Of a stretch of DNA of 64,000 nt, positions 43,268 through 52,218 are shown piece after piece; the stretch's first letter is position 1; the number at the start of each line of letters is the position of its first letter. The notes beneath the pieces are model-generated. The model was not told where the DNA came from. It saw only the letters and a list, made by a program, of their open reading frames with translations, and searched no databases. The DNA comes from Roseiarcus sp963807735. GTDB lineage: Bacteria; Pseudomonadota; Alphaproteobacteria; Rhizobiales; Beijerinckiaceae. Location of the stretch: NCBI GenBank assembly GCA_963807735.1, contig CAWEDI010000026.1:155213-219212 (forward strand), in the 5' to 3' direction. The translations under genes were made by a program, and so were the position numbers.

Positions 43268-43957
43268 ATGCGCGTGCTCGCCATCGACACCTCGCGCGGC
43301 GCCTGTTCGGCGGCCGTCTACGACGGCGCGATCCGCTACGCCTGGGCGCGCGAGAGCGAGCCGATGACGCGCGGCCACGCCGAAGCGCTGGCGCCGATGG
43401 TGGACCGGGTGCTGAAGCAGGTCGAGGACGGCCCGGCCTCGCTCACCAAGATCGCGGTGACGGTGGGGCCGGGCTCGTTCACCGGCCTGAGGATCGGATT
43501 GGCGATGGCGAGGGCGATGGGCCTGACGCTCGGCGTGCCTGTCGTCGGCGTTTCGACGCTGATCGCCTACGCCGGGCCGATGCTCGATGATCCGAAACCC
43601 GGCGTGATCGCCTCTGTGATCGACGCCGGTCACGGCGCGGTCTATTTCCATCTGATCGACTCCAAGGCGAAGCAGATCTTCTCGCCTCGCGTCGTCTCGC
43701 TGCGCGACGCGGTGCGGGCGATCGGCGGCAGCCCGGCGCGGGTGGTCGGCGATGCGGCGGGGCTGCTCGCCGAGGAGGCGCGTCGCGCCGGGGTCGAGGT
43801 CGACTCCAGCTTCGCCAGCGCCTACCCCGACATCGTCGCCATCGCCCGCATCGGGCTCGCCGCCGATCCCGCGCAATGGCCGGCGCGCCCGCTCTATATC
43901 AAGGCGCCCGACGCCCATCCGCCGCGCGACGACTCGATCGCGCGCGCGGACGCATGA
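43268..43957 (+). CDS. tsaB: tRNA threonylcarbamoyladenosine synthesis protein TsaB
   Basis: 229-residue partner of TsaD in the t6A modification of tRNA. MRVLAIDTSRGACSAAVYDG at the N-terminus and VTVGPGSFTGLRIGLAMARA near residue 65 are diagnostic. ASVIDAGHGAVYFHLIDSKA follows. Starts four bases after argB; the stop overlaps the rimI ATG (ATGA). Confidence 0.94.
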   Translation: MRVLAIDTSRGACSAAVYDGAIRYAWARESEPMTRGHAEALAPMVDRVLKQVEDGPASLTKIAVTVGPGSFTGLRIGLAMARAMGLTLGVPVVGVSTLIAYAGPMLDDPKPGVIASVIDAGHGAVYFHLIDSKAKQIFSPRVVSLRDAVRAIGGSPARVVGDAAGLLAEEARRAGVEVDSSFASAYPDIVAIARIGLAADPAQWPARPLYIKAPDAHPPRDDSIARADA

Positions 43958-44439
43958 TGATCTTCTCGTGGGGCCGGCCGGCGCCATCCGTGTTGCGGCC
44001 GCTGCGCGCGCAGCAGGCGGCCGATTGCGCGCACATCCACGCCGCCGGCTTCGCCTACCCCTGGGCCACGACCGAACTCGAAAGCCTGATCGCCGATCCG
44101 AACGCGGTCGGCACGGCGGCCCTTGATCCCGTCAGCGGGCGCTTGCGCGGCTTCGCGCTATCGCGTCTGGCGGCGGACGAAGCCGAGATTCTCACGATCG
44201 CCGTCGATCCCGGCTTGCGCAAGGCCGGCGTCGGGCGCGATCTGCTGCGCGCCCACCTGGCCCAAGTCGCGGCGGCGGGCGCGAGCCGCATTTTCCTGGA
44301 AGTCGACGAACATAACGCCGCGGCGCTCGCGCTTTACGCCCGCTTCCAGTTCGTCAAGGTCGGCGAGCGGAAAGGCTATTACCAAATGCCGAACGGCAAG
44401 ACGGCGTCGGCTCTGGTGATGCGGCGCGACCTGGCCTGA
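43954..44439 (+). CDS. rimI: Ribosomal-protein-alanine N-acetyltransferase RimI-like
   Basis: 161-residue GNAT acetyltransferase. The acetyl-CoA motif is EILTIAVDPGLRKAGVGRDL (Q/R-x-x-G-x-G/A form: RKAGVG), followed by FLEVDEHNAAALALYARFQF and a C-terminal VKVGERKGYYQMPNGKTASA typical of RimI. Position immediately after tsaB with a four-base overlap is the common alphaproteobacterial arrangement. Substrate (S18) is assigned by family. Confidence 0.9.
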   Translation: MMIFSWGRPAPSVLRPLRAQQAADCAHIHAAGFAYPWATTELESLIADPNAVGTAALDPVSGRLRGFALSRLAADEAEILTIAVDPGLRKAGVGRDLLRAHLAQVAAAGASRIFLEVDEHNAAALALYARFQFVKVGERKGYYQMPNGKTASALVMRRDLA

Positions 44440-44448
44440 AGGCCGGCG

Positions 44449-45213
44449 ATGACCCACATCCGCGTCGTGGCGGGGTTGGGCGTGGCGGCGTTGTTCGTCG
44501 CGATCGCCGCGCCGCTCGCCGTGCTGGCGCGACGGGTCGGCTGGCGCGGCGGCCCTGCGGCGCCGGTCCTGCTGCATCGGTGGCTTTGCCTCATTCTGCG
44601 GGTGCGGCGGCGGCGGTATGGGACGCCGGGGCCGGGGCGGCGGCTGATCGTCGCCAACCATGTGTCGTGGCTCGACATCCTCGTGCTCGGCGCGATGGAG
44701 CCGATGGCGTTTCTCGCCAAGAAGCAAGTCGGGTCGAGCCGCTGGACGCGCTGGCTAGTCGACCTCCAGGGCGCCGTCTACGTCGATCGTGAACGCAAGC
44801 ATGGCATCCCCGCCGTCAACGCCGAGATAGCGCAACGGCTGAACGCGGGCGAGCCGGTGGCGTTGTTCGCGGAATCGACGACAAACGACGGCACCCGGCT
44901 GCTACACTTTCGCAGCCCGCATTTCGAGGCGGCGCGCCGAGCCGAGGCGTTCGTGCAGCCGGTCTATCTCGACTACCGCGCCATCGCCGGCGTCCGCGCG
45001 ACGCGGCAGGAAAAGCCGATTTTCGCCTGGTACGGCGACATGGCGTTTCTGCCTTCGTTGCGGCGCGTCTTGGCGTGCGGCGGGTTGCGCTGCGACGTGC
45101 ATTACGGCGAGCCGATCGCCTTCGACGCCGCCCGTGACCGAAAGGCGCTGGCGCGCTTGGCCGAGGCGGAGGCGCGCCGCCTCAAGGCTTGCGCGCGGCG
45201 CGGGGGCGCCTGA
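44449..45213 (+). CDS. Lysophospholipid acyltransferase (PlsC/LPLAT family)
   Basis: 254 residues with an N-terminal membrane helix (about 8-26, VVAGLGVAALFVAIAAPLAV). The acyltransferase motif NHVSWLDILVLG (NHxxxxD: His and Asp catalytic) is followed by AKKQVGSSRWTRWLVDLQGA, VYVDRERK and FAESTTNDGTRLLHF (motif III, PEGTT-like). Acts at the inner membrane on phosphatidic acid synthesis or ornithine-lipid type acylation; which one is not clear. Ten bases after rimI. Confidence 0.9.
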   Translation: MTHIRVVAGLGVAALFVAIAAPLAVLARRVGWRGGPAAPVLLHRWLCLILRVRRRRYGTPGPGRRLIVANHVSWLDILVLGAMEPMAFLAKKQVGSSRWTRWLVDLQGAVYVDRERKHGIPAVNAEIAQRLNAGEPVALFAESTTNDGTRLLHFRSPHFEAARRAEAFVQPVYLDYRAIAGVRATRQEKPIFAWYGDMAFLPSLRRVLACGGLRCDVHYGEPIAFDAARDRKALARLAEAEARRLKACARRGGA

Positions 45214-45217
45214 CGGT

Positions 45218-45790
45218 TCAATCGAAAAGCGCGACCGCCCCGCCCGGGAACGTTCGCGTCACGCAAGCGCGCTGCGTGCCGAGTTCCAAACGGACGCCAG
45301 GTTGCATCGGCTGCTCGCTGAGAAAGGCGAAGCCGCTCGAGGAAAAGTCGGTCAGTTCGACGACGCGCTCGCCGCCATCCTCTTCGATCAGCACGACAAT
45401 AGCCCCCTCGCGCGTGGTTCGCGGACTGTTCCGGCGCTGGACGCCGCCGGCTTCACGAAACAGCAGCCACTCGATGCTGTTGAGCAGTCGCTGGGCTTTG
45501 CGCGGCGTGCACGCGAAGGCCAGCGCAAATCCGTCGCACAGGGTCCTGACCACGACGCCCTCGACCCGGCCGAGATCGTCGATATAGGCGATGATTTGCG
45601 CGCCCGGGGCGCAAATGCGGGGCGCCTTAAGCCGGATGCCGCCCGGCGAGACGTCGACGGTCAGGCAGTGATATTCCCCGCCGTCCGGCGTCATATAGCG
45701 ACCGGGGAGCGCGAGGCGGGCGCGCGTATGGCGGCGCCGGTCGGGGGTGTCGGCGGCCGTCGACGGGCCGGATAGAGAATTGCGTGTCAT
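45218..45790 (-). CDS. Double PilZ-domain protein
   Basis: 190 residues with two PilZ-like modules. The first has RRRHTRARLALPGRY (RxxxR) and TVDVSPGGIRLKAP (D/NxSxxG). The second has RRNSPRTTREGAIV and ELTDFSSSGFAFLSEQ. PilZ domains bind cyclic di-GMP through these Arg and D/NxSxxG residues. The first set is well conserved (DVSPGG), the second is looser. ATG (MTRNSLSGPS) was preferred to a further upstream one. Convergent with the acyltransferase gene, only four bases apart. Occupies the place where fur commonly lies in related genomes. Confidence 0.85.
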   Translation of the reverse strand: MTRNSLSGPSTAADTPDRRRHTRARLALPGRYMTPDGGEYHCLTVDVSPGGIRLKAPRICAPGAQIIAYIDDLGRVEGVVVRTLCDGFALAFACTPRKAQRLLNSIEWLLFREAGGVQRRNSPRTTREGAIVVLIEEDGGERVVELTDFSSSGFAFLSEQPMQPGVRLELGTQRACVTRTFPGGAVALFD

Positions 45791-45986
45791 CGTAGAATTC
45801 GCGTCTATTGTGCAACTTTTGGTTGCATCGTGATAACGCCGCACGGGTGAAAATTTCGTTTGGCTCGCCAATCGAGGACGTGCTTCCCCAACGCGGCGTG
45901 CGCCAGCCGTGTTTCCGGCGCCGCTTTCGGGTTGGCGCGTTTCGCGCTAAAAGCGTAAGCATCGAGTTTCCAGGGAGCGATCTTTT

Positions 45987-47378
45987 TTGTCCATTTTGGT
46001 TTCCCCAGCGGCGACGGCGGGGCCGGCCGGGGCGCATGGCAAGCGCGTGTTCGTCAAATCGTTCGGCTGCCAGATGAATGTCTACGATTCGCAGCGCATG
46101 ACGGACTTGGCGGCGGCGGAAGGCTACGCGGAGACGCAGGACATCGGCGAGGCCGATCTCGTCGTCTTCAATACCTGCCATATCCGCGAAAAGGCTGCGG
46201 AAAAGCTCTATTCCGAACTCGGCCGGGCGCGCGAGATCAAGACCGCGCGGGCGGAGCGCGGCCAGGCGACGAAGCTCGTCGTCGCCGGTTGCGTCGCGCA
46301 GGCGCATGGCGGCGAAATTCTGCGCCGCCAGCCGGCGGTCGACGTCGTCGTCGGCCCGCAGAACTATCACCGGCTCCCCGACCTGCTGCGCGGAGACCGG
46401 GCAATCGTCGACACCGATTTCGCGGTCGAGGACAAATTCGATCGCTTGCCCGCGCCGCAGCCGCACGCAGTGCGCGCCCGCGGGGTGACGGCGTTCGTGA
46501 CGGTGCAGGAGGGTTGCGACAAGTTCTGCGCGTTCTGCGTCGTGCCGTACACGCGCGGCGCCGAGGTTTCGCGGCCTGCGCCGAAAATTCTTGCCGAGAT
46601 CGAACGGCTCGCCGCCGCGGGCGCGCGCGAGTTCACGCTGATCGGCCAGAACGTCAACGCCTATCGCGACGCCGACGGCCTCGGCCTTGCGGCGCTGTTG
46701 CGAGCGGCGGCGGAGCGGCCCGGCGTCCTGCGACTGCGTTATTCGACCTCGCATCCCAACGACATGGACGACGCGCTGATCTCCGCTCACGCCGAGCTTC
46801 CCGCGCTCGCGCCCTACCTGCACCTGCCGGTGCAATCGGGGTCGGACCGCATCCTGCGGGCGATGAACCGCCGGCACGACGCGGCCGCCTATCTCGACAT
46901 CGTCGCGCGCGTGCGCCGCGCCCGGCCGGACATTGCGTTCTCCTCCGATTTCATCGTCGGCTTCCCCGGCGAGACGGACGCGGATTTCGACGCGACCCTG
47001 GCGCTCGTCGAGCAGGTCGGCTTCGCCTCGGCGTTCGCGTTCAAATATTCGCCCCGGCCGGGCACGCCCGCCGCCGAAGCCGCCGATCAAGTCCCGACCT
47101 CCCTCAAGGAGGCGCGGTTGGCGCGGCTGCTCGGCTTGCTGGAGAGCCAGCGGCACGCTTTCAATCGCGCCACGGTCGGGCGGCGCTTCGGCGTCATCTT
47201 CGACAAGCCGGGCCGCCATCCGGGGCAACTCATCGGTCGTTCTCCCTACATGCAGGGCGTGTACGCTGAGGCGCCGTCCGACGTCATCGGCCGAATGGCC
47301 GAGGTTGAAATCGTCGATGTCGGGCCGAACGCGTTGCGCGGACGGCTCGTGGAATCGAACTTAAGCGAGGAGCGCTGA
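45987..47378 (+). CDS. miaB: tRNA-2-methylthio-N6-dimethylallyladenosine synthase MiaB
   Basis: 463-residue radical SAM methylthiotransferase that adds the 2-methylthio group to i6A37 of tRNA. N-terminal UPF0004 domain: VKSFGCQMNVYDSQRMTDLA, VFNTCHIREKAAEKLYSELG and VVAGCVAQAHG (three Cys for the second cluster). Radical SAM motif EGCDKFCAFCVVPYTRG (CxxxCxxC). C-terminal TRAM domain from about 385 (IGRSPYMQGVYAEAP). The start is a TTG with AGGGAG about nine bases upstream; no better in-frame ATG is close. Heads a run miaB-phoH-ybeY-tlyC-lnt. Confidence 0.95.
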   Translation: MSILVSPAATAGPAGAHGKRVFVKSFGCQMNVYDSQRMTDLAAAEGYAETQDIGEADLVVFNTCHIREKAAEKLYSELGRAREIKTARAERGQATKLVVAGCVAQAHGGEILRRQPAVDVVVGPQNYHRLPDLLRGDRAIVDTDFAVEDKFDRLPAPQPHAVRARGVTAFVTVQEGCDKFCAFCVVPYTRGAEVSRPAPKILAEIERLAAAGAREFTLIGQNVNAYRDADGLGLAALLRAAAERPGVLRLRYSTSHPNDMDDALISAHAELPALAPYLHLPVQSGSDRILRAMNRRHDAAAYLDIVARVRRARPDIAFSSDFIVGFPGETDADFDATLALVEQVGFASAFAFKYSPRPGTPAAEAADQVPTSLKEARLARLLGLLESQRHAFNRATVGRRFGVIFDKPGRHPGQLIGRSPYMQGVYAEAPSDVIGRMAEVEIVDVGPNALRGRLVESNLSEER

Positions 47379-48425
47379 TTGAAGAGTCCGGATCCGACGT
47401 TGGCCCGTGTCGCGCCGTTCAAGCGAGCGCCCGACAAAACCGCCGCGCAGGAAATCGCGTTCGCCTTCGACGACAACCGGCTCGCTTCGCTCGTATTCGG
47501 CCAATACGACCAGAATCTCGCCCGCATCGAGCGCAAGCTCGGCGTCTCGACCCACGCCAACGGCAATCAGGTCGTCATTCGCGGCCCGCGCGAGGCGTGC
47601 GAACAGGCGCGGCGGGTGTTGCAGACGCTCTACCAGCGCGCCCGGCTCGGCCAAGCCGCCGATGAGGGCGACGTCGAAGGCGCGCTCGAGGAATCGGCCT
47701 ATCAGAACACGCTGTTCCCCGCCGAGGTGGAGACGCCCGGCGACGCCTTCGGTGAATTGCGCACGCGCCGACGCGGGGTCGTGCGCGCCCGCAACGCCGC
47801 GCAGGACAAATATTTGCGCGCGCTGCGCCAACACGAACTCGTCTTTGCGGAAGGCCCCGCCGGCACCGGCAAGACTTGGCTTGCGGTCGGCCACGCGGTT
47901 TCGCTGCTGGAGCAAGGCGCCGTCGAGCGGCTTGTGCTGTCGCGTCCCGCCGTGGAGGCGGGCGAGCGGCTCGGCTTCCTGCCCGGCGACATGAAGGACA
48001 AGGTCGATCCCTACCTCCGGCCGATCTACGACGCGCTCTATGACTTCATGGACGGGCGCATGGTCGAGCGCGGCCTGCAAACCGGCATGATCGAAATCGC
48101 CCCGCTGGCGTTCATGCGCGGCCGCACGTTGGCGAAGGCGGCGATTCTGCTCGATGAGGCGCAGAACGCGACCGCGATGCAGATGAAGATGTTCCTGACC
48201 CGGCTCGGCGAAGGCTCGCGGATGATGGTCAACGGCGATCCGACCCAGACCGACCTCGCGCCCGGCCAGACCTCCGGGCTCGGCCAGGCCGTCGCGTTGC
48301 TGAGCGGGCTCGACCGCGTCGGCCACGTCCGGTTTGCGCACGGCGACGTGGTGCGCCACGATCTTGTGCGTCGGATCGTCGAGGCCTACGAAAAGGCCTC
48401 GGTCCCGCCTGCGAATCGAAGTTGA
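47379..48425 (+). CDS. ybeZ: PhoH-family ATPase
   Basis: 348 residues. P-loop AEGPAGTGKTWLAVGHAVSL near residue 160, Walker B-like ILLDEAQNATAMQMKMFLTR, and MVNGDPTQTDLAPGQTSGLG. The N-terminal part has a KH-like RNA-binding character (KLGVSTHANGNQVVIRGPRE). TTG start directly following the miaB stop, with GAGGAG upstream. Works with YbeY in rRNA maturation and quality control; the next gene is ybeY, in the standard order. Confidence 0.93.
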   Translation: MKSPDPTLARVAPFKRAPDKTAAQEIAFAFDDNRLASLVFGQYDQNLARIERKLGVSTHANGNQVVIRGPREACEQARRVLQTLYQRARLGQAADEGDVEGALEESAYQNTLFPAEVETPGDAFGELRTRRRGVVRARNAAQDKYLRALRQHELVFAEGPAGTGKTWLAVGHAVSLLEQGAVERLVLSRPAVEAGERLGFLPGDMKDKVDPYLRPIYDALYDFMDGRMVERGLQTGMIEIAPLAFMRGRTLAKAAILLDEAQNATAMQMKMFLTRLGEGSRMMVNGDPTQTDLAPGQTSGLGQAVALLSGLDRVGHVRFAHGDVVRHDLVRRIVEAYEKASVPPANRS

Positions 48426-48427
48426 CG

Positions 48428-48922
48428 ATGGCGCCGCGCATCGAATTCGTCGAAACCGAGCCGCGCTGGCGGCGCGCAGCGCCGGCCCGCAAGCTCGCGC
48501 GCGAGGCGATCGCCGCCGCCGCCGCCGAGGCTGGCGTGACGTTCACCCGCGGGGCGGAAATGACGGTGCATCTCGTCGACGACGCCGGCATCCGCGAACT
48601 GAACCGGCGTTGGCGCTCGAAGGACGCGCCGACCAACGTGCTGTCGTTTCCCGCCGCGCCCGGCGCGAAGATTTCCCAAGCGCGCCTGCTCGGCGACGTG
48701 TTCGTCGCCTTGCAGACCGTGGAGCGTGAGGCGGCGGCGGAAGGCAGTCCGCTCGCCGATCATTTTCGCCATCTCGTGCTGCACGGTTTCCTGCATCTGA
48801 TCGGGTTCGATCACGAAACTCCATCGGAGGCGGAGGCGATGGAGGCGCTGGAGACGCGCGCTTTGGCGCGGCTCGGGGTCGCCGACCCCTACGCCGGCGC
48901 CGAGCTTCAGGCCGCGTCATGA
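48428..48922 (+). CDS. ybeY: Endoribonuclease YbeY (rRNA maturation factor)
   Basis: 164-residue zinc-dependent RNase. The metal motif HLVLHGFLHLIGFDHETPSE (HGxxHLxGxDH, three His) is complete, and LNRRWRSKDAPTNVLSFPA and LGDVFVALQTVEREA are family-typical. ATG two bases after the phoH stop; a TTG six bases earlier is possible. The stop overlaps the next start (ATGA). Confidence 0.95.
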   Translation: MAPRIEFVETEPRWRRAAPARKLAREAIAAAAAEAGVTFTRGAEMTVHLVDDAGIRELNRRWRSKDAPTNVLSFPAAPGAKISQARLLGDVFVALQTVEREAAAEGSPLADHFRHLVLHGFLHLIGFDHETPSEAEAMEALETRALARLGVADPYAGAELQAAS

Positions 48923-49866
48923 GCGAGGAGAAAACCGGGGCGAGCCTATTCGAGCGCCTGCGCTCGCTGTTGGGCCTCAGCGCCGGCTCGGTGCGCGACG
49001 ACATCGAGGAGGCGCTCGAAGAGGCCGACGCGCGGACCGATTTCACCGCCAAGGAGCGCACGATTCTGCGCAACGTGCTGGCGCTGCACGACGTCCGGGT
49101 CGCCGACGTGATGGCCCCGCGCGCCGACGTCATCGCGCTACCGCTCGACGCGCCAATCTCGGAGGCGCTGGCGACGTTCCGCACCGCCGGCCATTCCCGC
49201 CTGCCGGTCTACCAGGAGACGCTCGACGATCCCCGTGGCATGATCCATATCCGGGATTTCCTGGATTTCCTCGCCGCCGATCCGGTATTCGGCCTGGTGG
49301 CCGCGGGTCCGCAGGCGCTGGAGAGTGCGCAGAAACCGTTCGACATGAGCACGCCGCTGTCGCAGACGCCGCTCATCCGGCCGCTGCTGTTCGCGCCGCC
49401 GTCGATGCCGGCGCTCGATCTGCTGGCGCGGATGCAGGCTTCGCGCATCCATATCGCGCTCGTGATCGACGAATACGGCGGAACCGACGGGCTGGTCTCC
49501 ATGGAGGACATCGTCGAGACCATCGTCGGCAACATTGAGGACGAGCACGACGAGGCGGAAGGCGAGCAGATCGCCCGCAGCCCGGACGGCAAGTTCACGG
49601 TCGAAGCGCGCGCGCCGCTCGACGAAGTGGCGAAGGCGATCGGGCTCGACCTCGGCGAACTGCCCGAGGCGGAGGACATCGACACCATCGGCGGTCTGGT
49701 GACGGCGATCGCCGGTCGGGTGCCGGCGCGCGGCGAGATCGTCGCCGGACCCGAGGGCTTCGAGTTCGAGGTGCTGGACGCCGATCCGCGCCGCCTAAAG
49801 CGGGTCCGCATTCATCCGCCTGCCGCGGCGCCCGCCGCTGAGCCGGCGACGCGAGCCGCGACGTGA
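48919..49866 (+). CDS. tlyC: CorC/TlyC-type CBS-domain protein
   Basis: 315 residues without a DUF21 membrane domain, so the soluble CorC form. Two CBS domains (about 65-190; VADVMAPRADVIALPLDAPI, IALVIDEYGGTDGLVSMEDI) and a C-terminal CorC/HlyC transporter-associated domain (about 210-300, FTVEARAPLDEVAKAIGLDL). Linked to Mg/Co handling or, in enterobacteria, to Lnt function. Sits in the conserved place between ybeY and lnt. Confidence 0.92.
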   Translation: MSEEKTGASLFERLRSLLGLSAGSVRDDIEEALEEADARTDFTAKERTILRNVLALHDVRVADVMAPRADVIALPLDAPISEALATFRTAGHSRLPVYQETLDDPRGMIHIRDFLDFLAADPVFGLVAAGPQALESAQKPFDMSTPLSQTPLIRPLLFAPPSMPALDLLARMQASRIHIALVIDEYGGTDGLVSMEDIVETIVGNIEDEHDEAEGEQIARSPDGKFTVEARAPLDEVAKAIGLDLGELPEAEDIDTIGGLVTAIAGRVPARGEIVAGPEGFEFEVLDADPRRLKRVRIHPPAAAPAAEPATRAAT

Positions 49867-49906
49867 GCGGCCGGGCGGGAGCGATTTCGACGGAGGGCGT
49901 TCGCCC

Positions 49907-51532
49907 TTGACGGCTTCGATGGCGTCGGCGCCGGAGCGGCGCTTCGAGGGACTGGCGAGCGCCGTCATCCTCTCCTGGGGCTGGCAGCGCCGGTTGATCG
50001 CCCTGGCCGCCGGCGCGGTCGGCGCGCTCGCCTTGCCGCCGTTCGGCTTCGCGCTGGCGATGGTCGTGCCCATGACGATCGCCGTCTGGCTGCTCGACGG
50101 GGCGGCCGAGGCGTCGCACACCGGCGCGACGCGCGCGGCGACCTTGCGCGCGGCGTTCGCGATCGGCTGGTGGTGGGGTTTCGGCTATTTCCTCGCCGGA
50201 TTGTGGTGGCTCGGCGCGGCGTTTCTGGTCGACGCCGATTCCTTCCTGTGGGCGATGCCGCTGGGCGTGGTCGGCCTGCCGCTGTTTCTGGCGCTGTTCC
50301 CCGCGTTCGGCTTCGCGCTGGCCCGCGCGATCTGGCCGCAGGGCGCGCTACGGCCGGTGGCGCTCGCCGTCGGCCTGACTGTCTCCGAATTCGCCCGCGC
50401 CAATCTGTTGAGCGGGTTTCCGTGGAACGAATACGGCATGGCGCTCGGCCAGCACCTTTGGGCGGCGCAAGCGGCGGCTTATGTCGGCCTGCACGGGCTG
50501 ACCCTCGTCACCGTGATGCTCTGCGCCGCGCCGGCGACGCTGCCCTCGGGTTGGCGTCCGACAATCCTCGCCGCGCTCGCCGCCGTGTTGCTGTGCGGGT
50601 TCGGCGCGTGGCGGCTCGCCGAGCCGCCGCCCGCGCCGGTGAACGGCCCGAAACTGCGGATCGCGCAGCCCAATGTCGGGCAAGGTCCGGATTTCTCGGC
50701 CGAGAACGGCGCGGCGATCCTCGGCGGCTATCTCAAACTGTCGGATCGGGCGACCTCGCCGGAACGCAACGGCGTCGCCGACGTGACCCACCTGTTCTGG
50801 CCGGAATCGGCGTTTCCCTTCATTCTGTCGCGCGACCGCGGCGCGCTGGCGCGCATCGTCGATTTCCTGCGCGGCGGCGCCGTGTTGGTCACGGGCGCCG
50901 CGCGCGTCGAGGACGATGACGGACACGCCCGCTATTTCAACGCCATTGAAGTGATGGACCGCAGCGGCTTGGCCGCGGACCGTTACGACAAGCACAAGCT
51001 CGTGCCGTTCGGCGAATATCTGCCGCTGCGCGCGCTGTTCGACCGCCTGCACATCACGCAGTTCGTGCGCATTCCGGGCGGGTTCGACGCCGGCTCCGGA
51101 TCGCGGGCGCTGCGCGTAAAAGGCCTGCCCGACGCGCTGGCGATGGTCTGCTACGAGGCGATCTTCCCCAACGAGGCGCGGGCGCGCGACGGCGACACGG
51201 CGCATGTCGGCTATATCTTGAACTTGACCGACGACGCCTGGTTCGGCCGCACCGCCGGCCCCTACCAGCACTTCGCCCAGGCGCGACTGCGCGCGATCGA
51301 GCTGGGGCTGCCGATGGTGCGGGTCGCCAACACCGGCATCTCGGCGATCATCGACGCGCGCGGACAGGCTGTCGAGCAGAGCCCGCTCGGCGTCGAGACG
51401 GTGATCGACGGCGCGCTGCCGGGCGCGCTGCCGCCGACCTGGCAGGCGCGTTGGGGCGCGGCGACTTTCGGCGTGCTGACGGCGGCGTGCGCGCTGATCT
51501 GCCTCGCGCGTGGGCGCGTCCGCCCGACCTGA
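49907..51532 (+). CDS. lnt: Apolipoprotein N-acyltransferase
   Basis: 541-residue inner membrane enzyme that adds the third acyl chain to lipoproteins. N-terminal part has about six to seven membrane helices (GAVGALALPPFGFALAMVVP onward, with NLLSGFPWNEYGMALGQHLW). The nitrilase domain from about 245 has the catalytic Glu in LFWPESAFPF, Lys in YDKHKLVPFGEYLP and Cys in AMVCYEAIFPNE. Ends with a C-terminal helix (WGAATFGVLTAACALICLAR). The TTG start is supported by GGAGG 10 bases upstream. True Lgt is not in the window, so this Lnt is not tied to the Lgt-like gene at 4455. Confidence 0.94.
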   Translation: MTASMASAPERRFEGLASAVILSWGWQRRLIALAAGAVGALALPPFGFALAMVVPMTIAVWLLDGAAEASHTGATRAATLRAAFAIGWWWGFGYFLAGLWWLGAAFLVDADSFLWAMPLGVVGLPLFLALFPAFGFALARAIWPQGALRPVALAVGLTVSEFARANLLSGFPWNEYGMALGQHLWAAQAAAYVGLHGLTLVTVMLCAAPATLPSGWRPTILAALAAVLLCGFGAWRLAEPPPAPVNGPKLRIAQPNVGQGPDFSAENGAAILGGYLKLSDRATSPERNGVADVTHLFWPESAFPFILSRDRGALARIVDFLRGGAVLVTGAARVEDDDGHARYFNAIEVMDRSGLAADRYDKHKLVPFGEYLPLRALFDRLHITQFVRIPGGFDAGSGSRALRVKGLPDALAMVCYEAIFPNEARARDGDTAHVGYILNLTDDAWFGRTAGPYQHFAQARLRAIELGLPMVRVANTGISAIIDARGQAVEQSPLGVETVIDGALPGALPPTWQARWGAATFGVLTAACALICLARGRVRPT

Positions 51533-51580
51533 CCCGCCGCCCCGCAAACGTTTCGATAAGGCGCCGCATTCGCCTTCGCC

Positions 51581-51645
51581 AAGTTGCGCAACCCGCAACT
51601 TTGGGCTAAAGGTTGCAGTGTTTACGTAAGGTAAATCGGCGCTGT
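51581..51645. promoter_or_regulatory. Inverted repeats before the XRE regulator gene
   Basis: Two small palindromes: AAGTTGCG-N5-CGCAACTT (perfect 8-base arms, first 21 bases) and TTTAC-N5-GTAAA (last 15 bases). They end 29 bases before the regulator start and may be its autoregulatory operators; the first could also form a hairpin after lnt, although no T-tract follows. Confidence 0.5.
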
Positions 51646-51674
51646 CTCGCAGCGGGGCGGGGATTGGCTTTCAC

Positions 51675-52112
51675 ATGATAAAGACCCCTAACCCGATCGA
51701 CCGGCACGTCGGGGCGCGGGTTCGCATGCGGCGACTAATGGTCGGCCTGAGCCAAAGCAAGCTCGCCGGCGCACTCGATGTAACATTCCAGCAAGTTCAA
51801 AAGTACGAGAAGGGCGCCAACCGCATCGGCGCCAGCCGATTGCAGCAACTGGCGCGAGTTCTGGACGTGCCGCCGTCGTTCTTTTTTGAGGGCGCGCCGG
51901 CCAGCGCCTCCTCGGGCCCTGGCTTCAACGAAGACCCCGGCAACGCCTACGTCGTGGACTTCCTGTCGACGGCGGAAGGGTTGCAGCTCAACCGCGCCTT
52001 CACCGCGATCAAAGACCCGAAGCTGCGCAAGACGGTTCTTGATCTTGTCGAGCGGATCGCCAGCACGTCGGAGCCGACGTCGGCGCCGAGCGTCGCCGAC
52101 AACACCCGGTAG
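51675..52112 (+). CDS. XRE-family transcriptional regulator, PraR-type
   Basis: 145 residues. Helix-turn-helix: NPIDRHVGARVRMRRLMVGL, SQSKLAGALDVTFQQVQKYE and KGANRIGASRLQQLARVLDV, close to the PraR/BabR-type regulators of Rhizobium, Azorhizobium and Brucella, which affect biofilm, symbiosis or quorum genes. The C-terminal tail (EGLQLNRAFTAIKDPKLRKT) is also typical. It lies between lnt and metK, the usual place in this order. Identity with PraR is by resemblance, not proven. Confidence 0.88.
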   Translation: MIKTPNPIDRHVGARVRMRRLMVGLSQSKLAGALDVTFQQVQKYEKGANRIGASRLQQLARVLDVPPSFFFEGAPASASSGPGFNEDPGNAYVVDFLSTAEGLQLNRAFTAIKDPKLRKTVLDLVERIASTSEPTSAPSVADNTR

Positions 52113-52218
52113 CGTCTTTTTTACGCCCTTCTTGACCCCGGTCGGCGCGACTGCCAGAAGCGGGCGGATTTTCGTCTGGCCGGCCTTCCGCCGCCGCGAG
52201 CTTTTGGAGAGGTAGGGG

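Noticed and set aside
42230..43987. Upstream extension of the choline-binding protein frame, making a 901-residue protein
   Set aside because: The extension is antisense to argB and tsaB; the real start is the signal peptide at 42229.
52113..52218. SAM riboswitch before metK
   Set aside because: No conserved SAM-I, SAM-II or SAM/SAH core sequence could be recognised in this 106-base leader.
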